This document shows positions 5,463-7,053 of a stretch of DNA of 7,053 nt, one piece after another; position 1 is the stretch's first letter; every line of letters starts with the position of its first letter. Origin of the DNA: Alphaproteobacteria bacterium. GTDB lineage: Bacteria; Pseudomonadota; Alphaproteobacteria; JALRGP01. Location: positions 1 through 7,053 of the forward strand of contig JALRGP010000053.1 of NCBI GenBank assembly GCA_023259685.1. Reading direction: 5' to 3'. The position numbers and the translations under genes were made by a program. Under the pieces are notes generated by a model. It did not search any database, was not told the origin of the DNA, and saw nothing but the letters and a program-made list of their open reading frames with translations.

Positions 5463-6983
5463 ATGACATTACCTATCAACGTTGTGTGGTTTAAGCGTGA
5501 TCTTAGAATAGAAGACCATGCTCCTTTCTATCAGGCTGCTCAATCTGGGACCGTTTTACCCATGTATATTATTGAACCTGAGTTGTTTCAACAACCAGAT
5601 TCATCACGTCGCCATTGGCATTTTATTCACGACAGTTTAACAGCGTTAAATGAGTGTTTATCTTGTTACGCAGGACGATTAATCGTACGTGTGGGAAATG
5701 CTTTATCCGTTTTTGAAGATCTACGCCAAAAGATTGGCACGTTTTCATTATGGTCTCACGAAGAAACGGGAAATGCTTGGACATTTAAAAGAGATACAGA
5801 CGTTGCCCATTGGTGTCATTTTCATTCAATCATATGGCATGAATATCCATCTCACGGCGTTGTGAGGCGACTAAAAAATCGAGACAATTGGTCCACATTA
5901 AGAAATGCTCGTATGAATGACACAATTATTTCTATTCATCCTCCGTTTTATTTTATAAACGACATAGAAGGAGTACCTATTCCTTCTAAAGATGATTCTA
6001 TGTTTGGTGACAATATTTTGGGTACAACACAAAAAGGAGGACGAACTCAAGCCGTTCAAACATTAAACTCTTTTTTAAAAGAACGCGGTAAAAAATACAT
6101 GTTAACCATCTCAAAACCTGGTGTATCAGCGCGCCATTGTTCTCGCCTAAGTGCTCACATTGCTTATGGCACAATGTCGGTACGGGAAATTGAGCAGATG
6201 ACTAAAAATAAAATCAAAACATTAGAGCAAATGAATGATCAAGAAAGTCAATTTTTTAAAAATAATCTATTGGCATTTTTGTCACGGTTATCTTGGCGAT
6301 GCCATTTTGTTCAAAAACTTGAACAACAACCCAATATTGAAACCCACTGTATGCATCGTGCATTTGAGGGTATGAGAGAATCACAGTATCGACATGATTA
6401 TTTTCAAGCATGGTCAACGGGAAACACAGGTTATCCTTTGATTGATGCATGCATGCGAAGCCTTATTCAAAATGGTTGGATAACATTTCGCATGCGCGCA
6501 ATGTTGATGTCATTTGCCAGCTATCATTTATGGTTAGATTGGCGCCAAACGGCACCATATTTGGCAAGGCTTTTTACCGATTATGAGCCCGGAATTCATT
6601 ACTCTCAATGTCAAATGCAATCAGGAGTCACTGGGATTAATGCTATTCGTATTTATAATCCCATCAAGCAATCCTTAGAGCATGATCCAGAAGGTTTATT
6701 TATAAAGCGTTACGTTCCTGAATTAAAAGATGTTCCCCATCCATGGATTCATGAACCGTGGTGTTGGAATCAATCGACTCTCAGTTATCCGACGCCTATT
6801 GTTGATCACAAAATGGCGATTGAATATGTGCGCTCTCAAATATCTCTTCGCCGTCAGCAAGCGGGGTTCAAGGAACAAGCGCAGCGCACTTACAATACAC
6901 TTGGTAGCCGCCGCCAACAAACAAAAGAACCAAAAAAAACATTACCCCATAAAAAACAACTGACGTTATTTGTCCCATATTAG
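5463..6983 (+). CDS. Cryptochrome/DNA photolyase family FAD protein
   Basis: A 506-residue member of the cryptochrome/photolyase family: flavoproteins that use blue light to repair UV lesions or to signal. The N-terminal alpha/beta photolyase domain opens with VVWFKRDLRIEDH (7-19). The C-terminal FAD-binding domain contains LSWRCHF (276-282), the signature AWSTGNTGYPLIDACMRSL (316-334), LWLDWR (356-361) and IYNPIKQS...DPEG. Aligned without gaps to E. coli PhrB from residue 278 on, W278 and W360 match W277 and W359. However, E274 becomes R275, N341 becomes F342, N378 becomes H379 and W382 becomes C383, and W306 falls at S307. From memory, the QMQSGVTGIN version of the FAD region belongs to a distinct bacterial subgroup rather than to this gene alone. 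CPD repair is therefore not assured. A basic tail (about 470-498) ends in QLTLF (499-503). The ATG at 5463 is preferred over a TTG at 5445, which would overlap mltG; no SD is present. Tight spacing implies co-transcription with mltG. Confidence 0.9.
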   Translation: MTLPINVVWFKRDLRIEDHAPFYQAAQSGTVLPMYIIEPELFQQPDSSRRHWHFIHDSLTALNECLSCYAGRLIVRVGNALSVFEDLRQKIGTFSLWSHEETGNAWTFKRDTDVAHWCHFHSIIWHEYPSHGVVRRLKNRDNWSTLRNARMNDTIISIHPPFYFINDIEGVPIPSKDDSMFGDNILGTTQKGGRTQAVQTLNSFLKERGKKYMLTISKPGVSARHCSRLSAHIAYGTMSVREIEQMTKNKIKTLEQMNDQESQFFKNNLLAFLSRLSWRCHFVQKLEQQPNIETHCMHRAFEGMRESQYRHDYFQAWSTGNTGYPLIDACMRSLIQNGWITFRMRAMLMSFASYHLWLDWRQTAPYLARLFTDYEPGIHYSQCQMQSGVTGINAIRIYNPIKQSLEHDPEGLFIKRYVPELKDVPHPWIHEPWCWNQSTLSYPTPIVDHKMAIEYVRSQISLRRQQAGFKEQAQRTYNTLGSRRQQTKEPKKTLPHKKQLTLFVPY

Positions 6984-7053
6984 ACCTCCTGCAAAACATC
7001 AAAGAGCCAACTCAAAATGACAAATACCCGCAATTAAACTAAACCTGAGACCA
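6984..7053. other. Right-edge 70 bp without a supported gene
   Basis: No hairpin terminator and no plus-strand frame worth calling is visible after the photolyase-family stop. It begins with ACCTCCT (6984-6990), a perfect Shine-Dalgarno on the minus strand. One minus-strand frame is open from the window edge to a TGA at 6998-7000. It could be the last 17 codons of a convergent gene outside the window, but that is too short to judge. Confidence 0.4.

Noticed and set aside
6256..6450. Minus-strand frame opposite the photolyase FAD domain (and frames at 6723-6920 and 6730-6963)
   Set aside because: They are antisense or out-of-frame shadows of strongly conserved coding sequence, with no SD and no recognisable product.
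6551..6566. GGCAC...TTGGCA as a sigma-54 -24/-12 promoter
   Set aside because: The spacing gives GG-N10-GG rather than GG-N10-GC, and it lies inside the photolyase coding region with no downstream gene to serve.
1..7053. tRNA, rRNA, CRISPR, insertion sequence or genetic-code change
   Set aside because: No cloverleaf, repeat-spacer array, terminal inverted repeats or transposase was seen. All six genes read through with TAA or TAG stops and need no recoding of TGA.

Overview
The window is strongly AT-rich and densely coding. It looks like the chromosome of an alphaproteobacterium. The Hfq core reads like alphaproteobacterial Hfq (WFD...ILLRREGH.QLIYK.AIST), and sigma-54, MltG and a photolyase-family protein fit a Gram-negative cell. 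The low GC, short intergenic gaps and near absence of Shine-Dalgarno sequences resemble host-associated lineages such as Holosporales/Paracaedibacter-like bacteria. That placement is inference; no 16S or marker phylogeny can be read here.

Layout. Two blocks diverge from an AT-rich 100-bp intergenic region at 4070-4169. Leftward on the minus strand come rpoN (sigma-54), a polytopic membrane protein of the O-antigen ligase/polymerase type, and an unrecognised exported protein with one EF-hand-like loop. Gaps are 69 and 82 bp. The last gene has its own plausible promoter and the only reasonable ribosome binding site of the major genes. Rightward on the plus strand come hfq, a strong intrinsic terminator, mltG (endolytic murein transglycosylase), and a cryptochrome/photolyase-family flavoprotein that starts 4 bp after the mltG stop. 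The last 70 bp hold no supported gene.

How the genes relate. Two global regulators (sigma-54 and Hfq) sit back to back, each followed by a cell-envelope gene: a surface-polysaccharide enzyme after rpoN, a peptidoglycan enzyme after hfq. No shared pathway is evident, and the photolyase-like gene is probably only co-transcribed with mltG. All six genes look intact, with no frameshifts, insertion sequences, tRNAs, rRNAs or CRISPR arrays.

No wholly new multi-gene system is evident. The points most worth a second look are: the photolyase-family protein, which lacks several canonical CPD-photolyase residues but ends in a beta-clamp-like QLTLF peptide; the Hfq proximal-pocket substitutions; the EF-hand-like loop in the exported protein; the terminator packed against the SD-less mltG start; and a small antisense reading frame with a perfect AGGAGGT at the right end.
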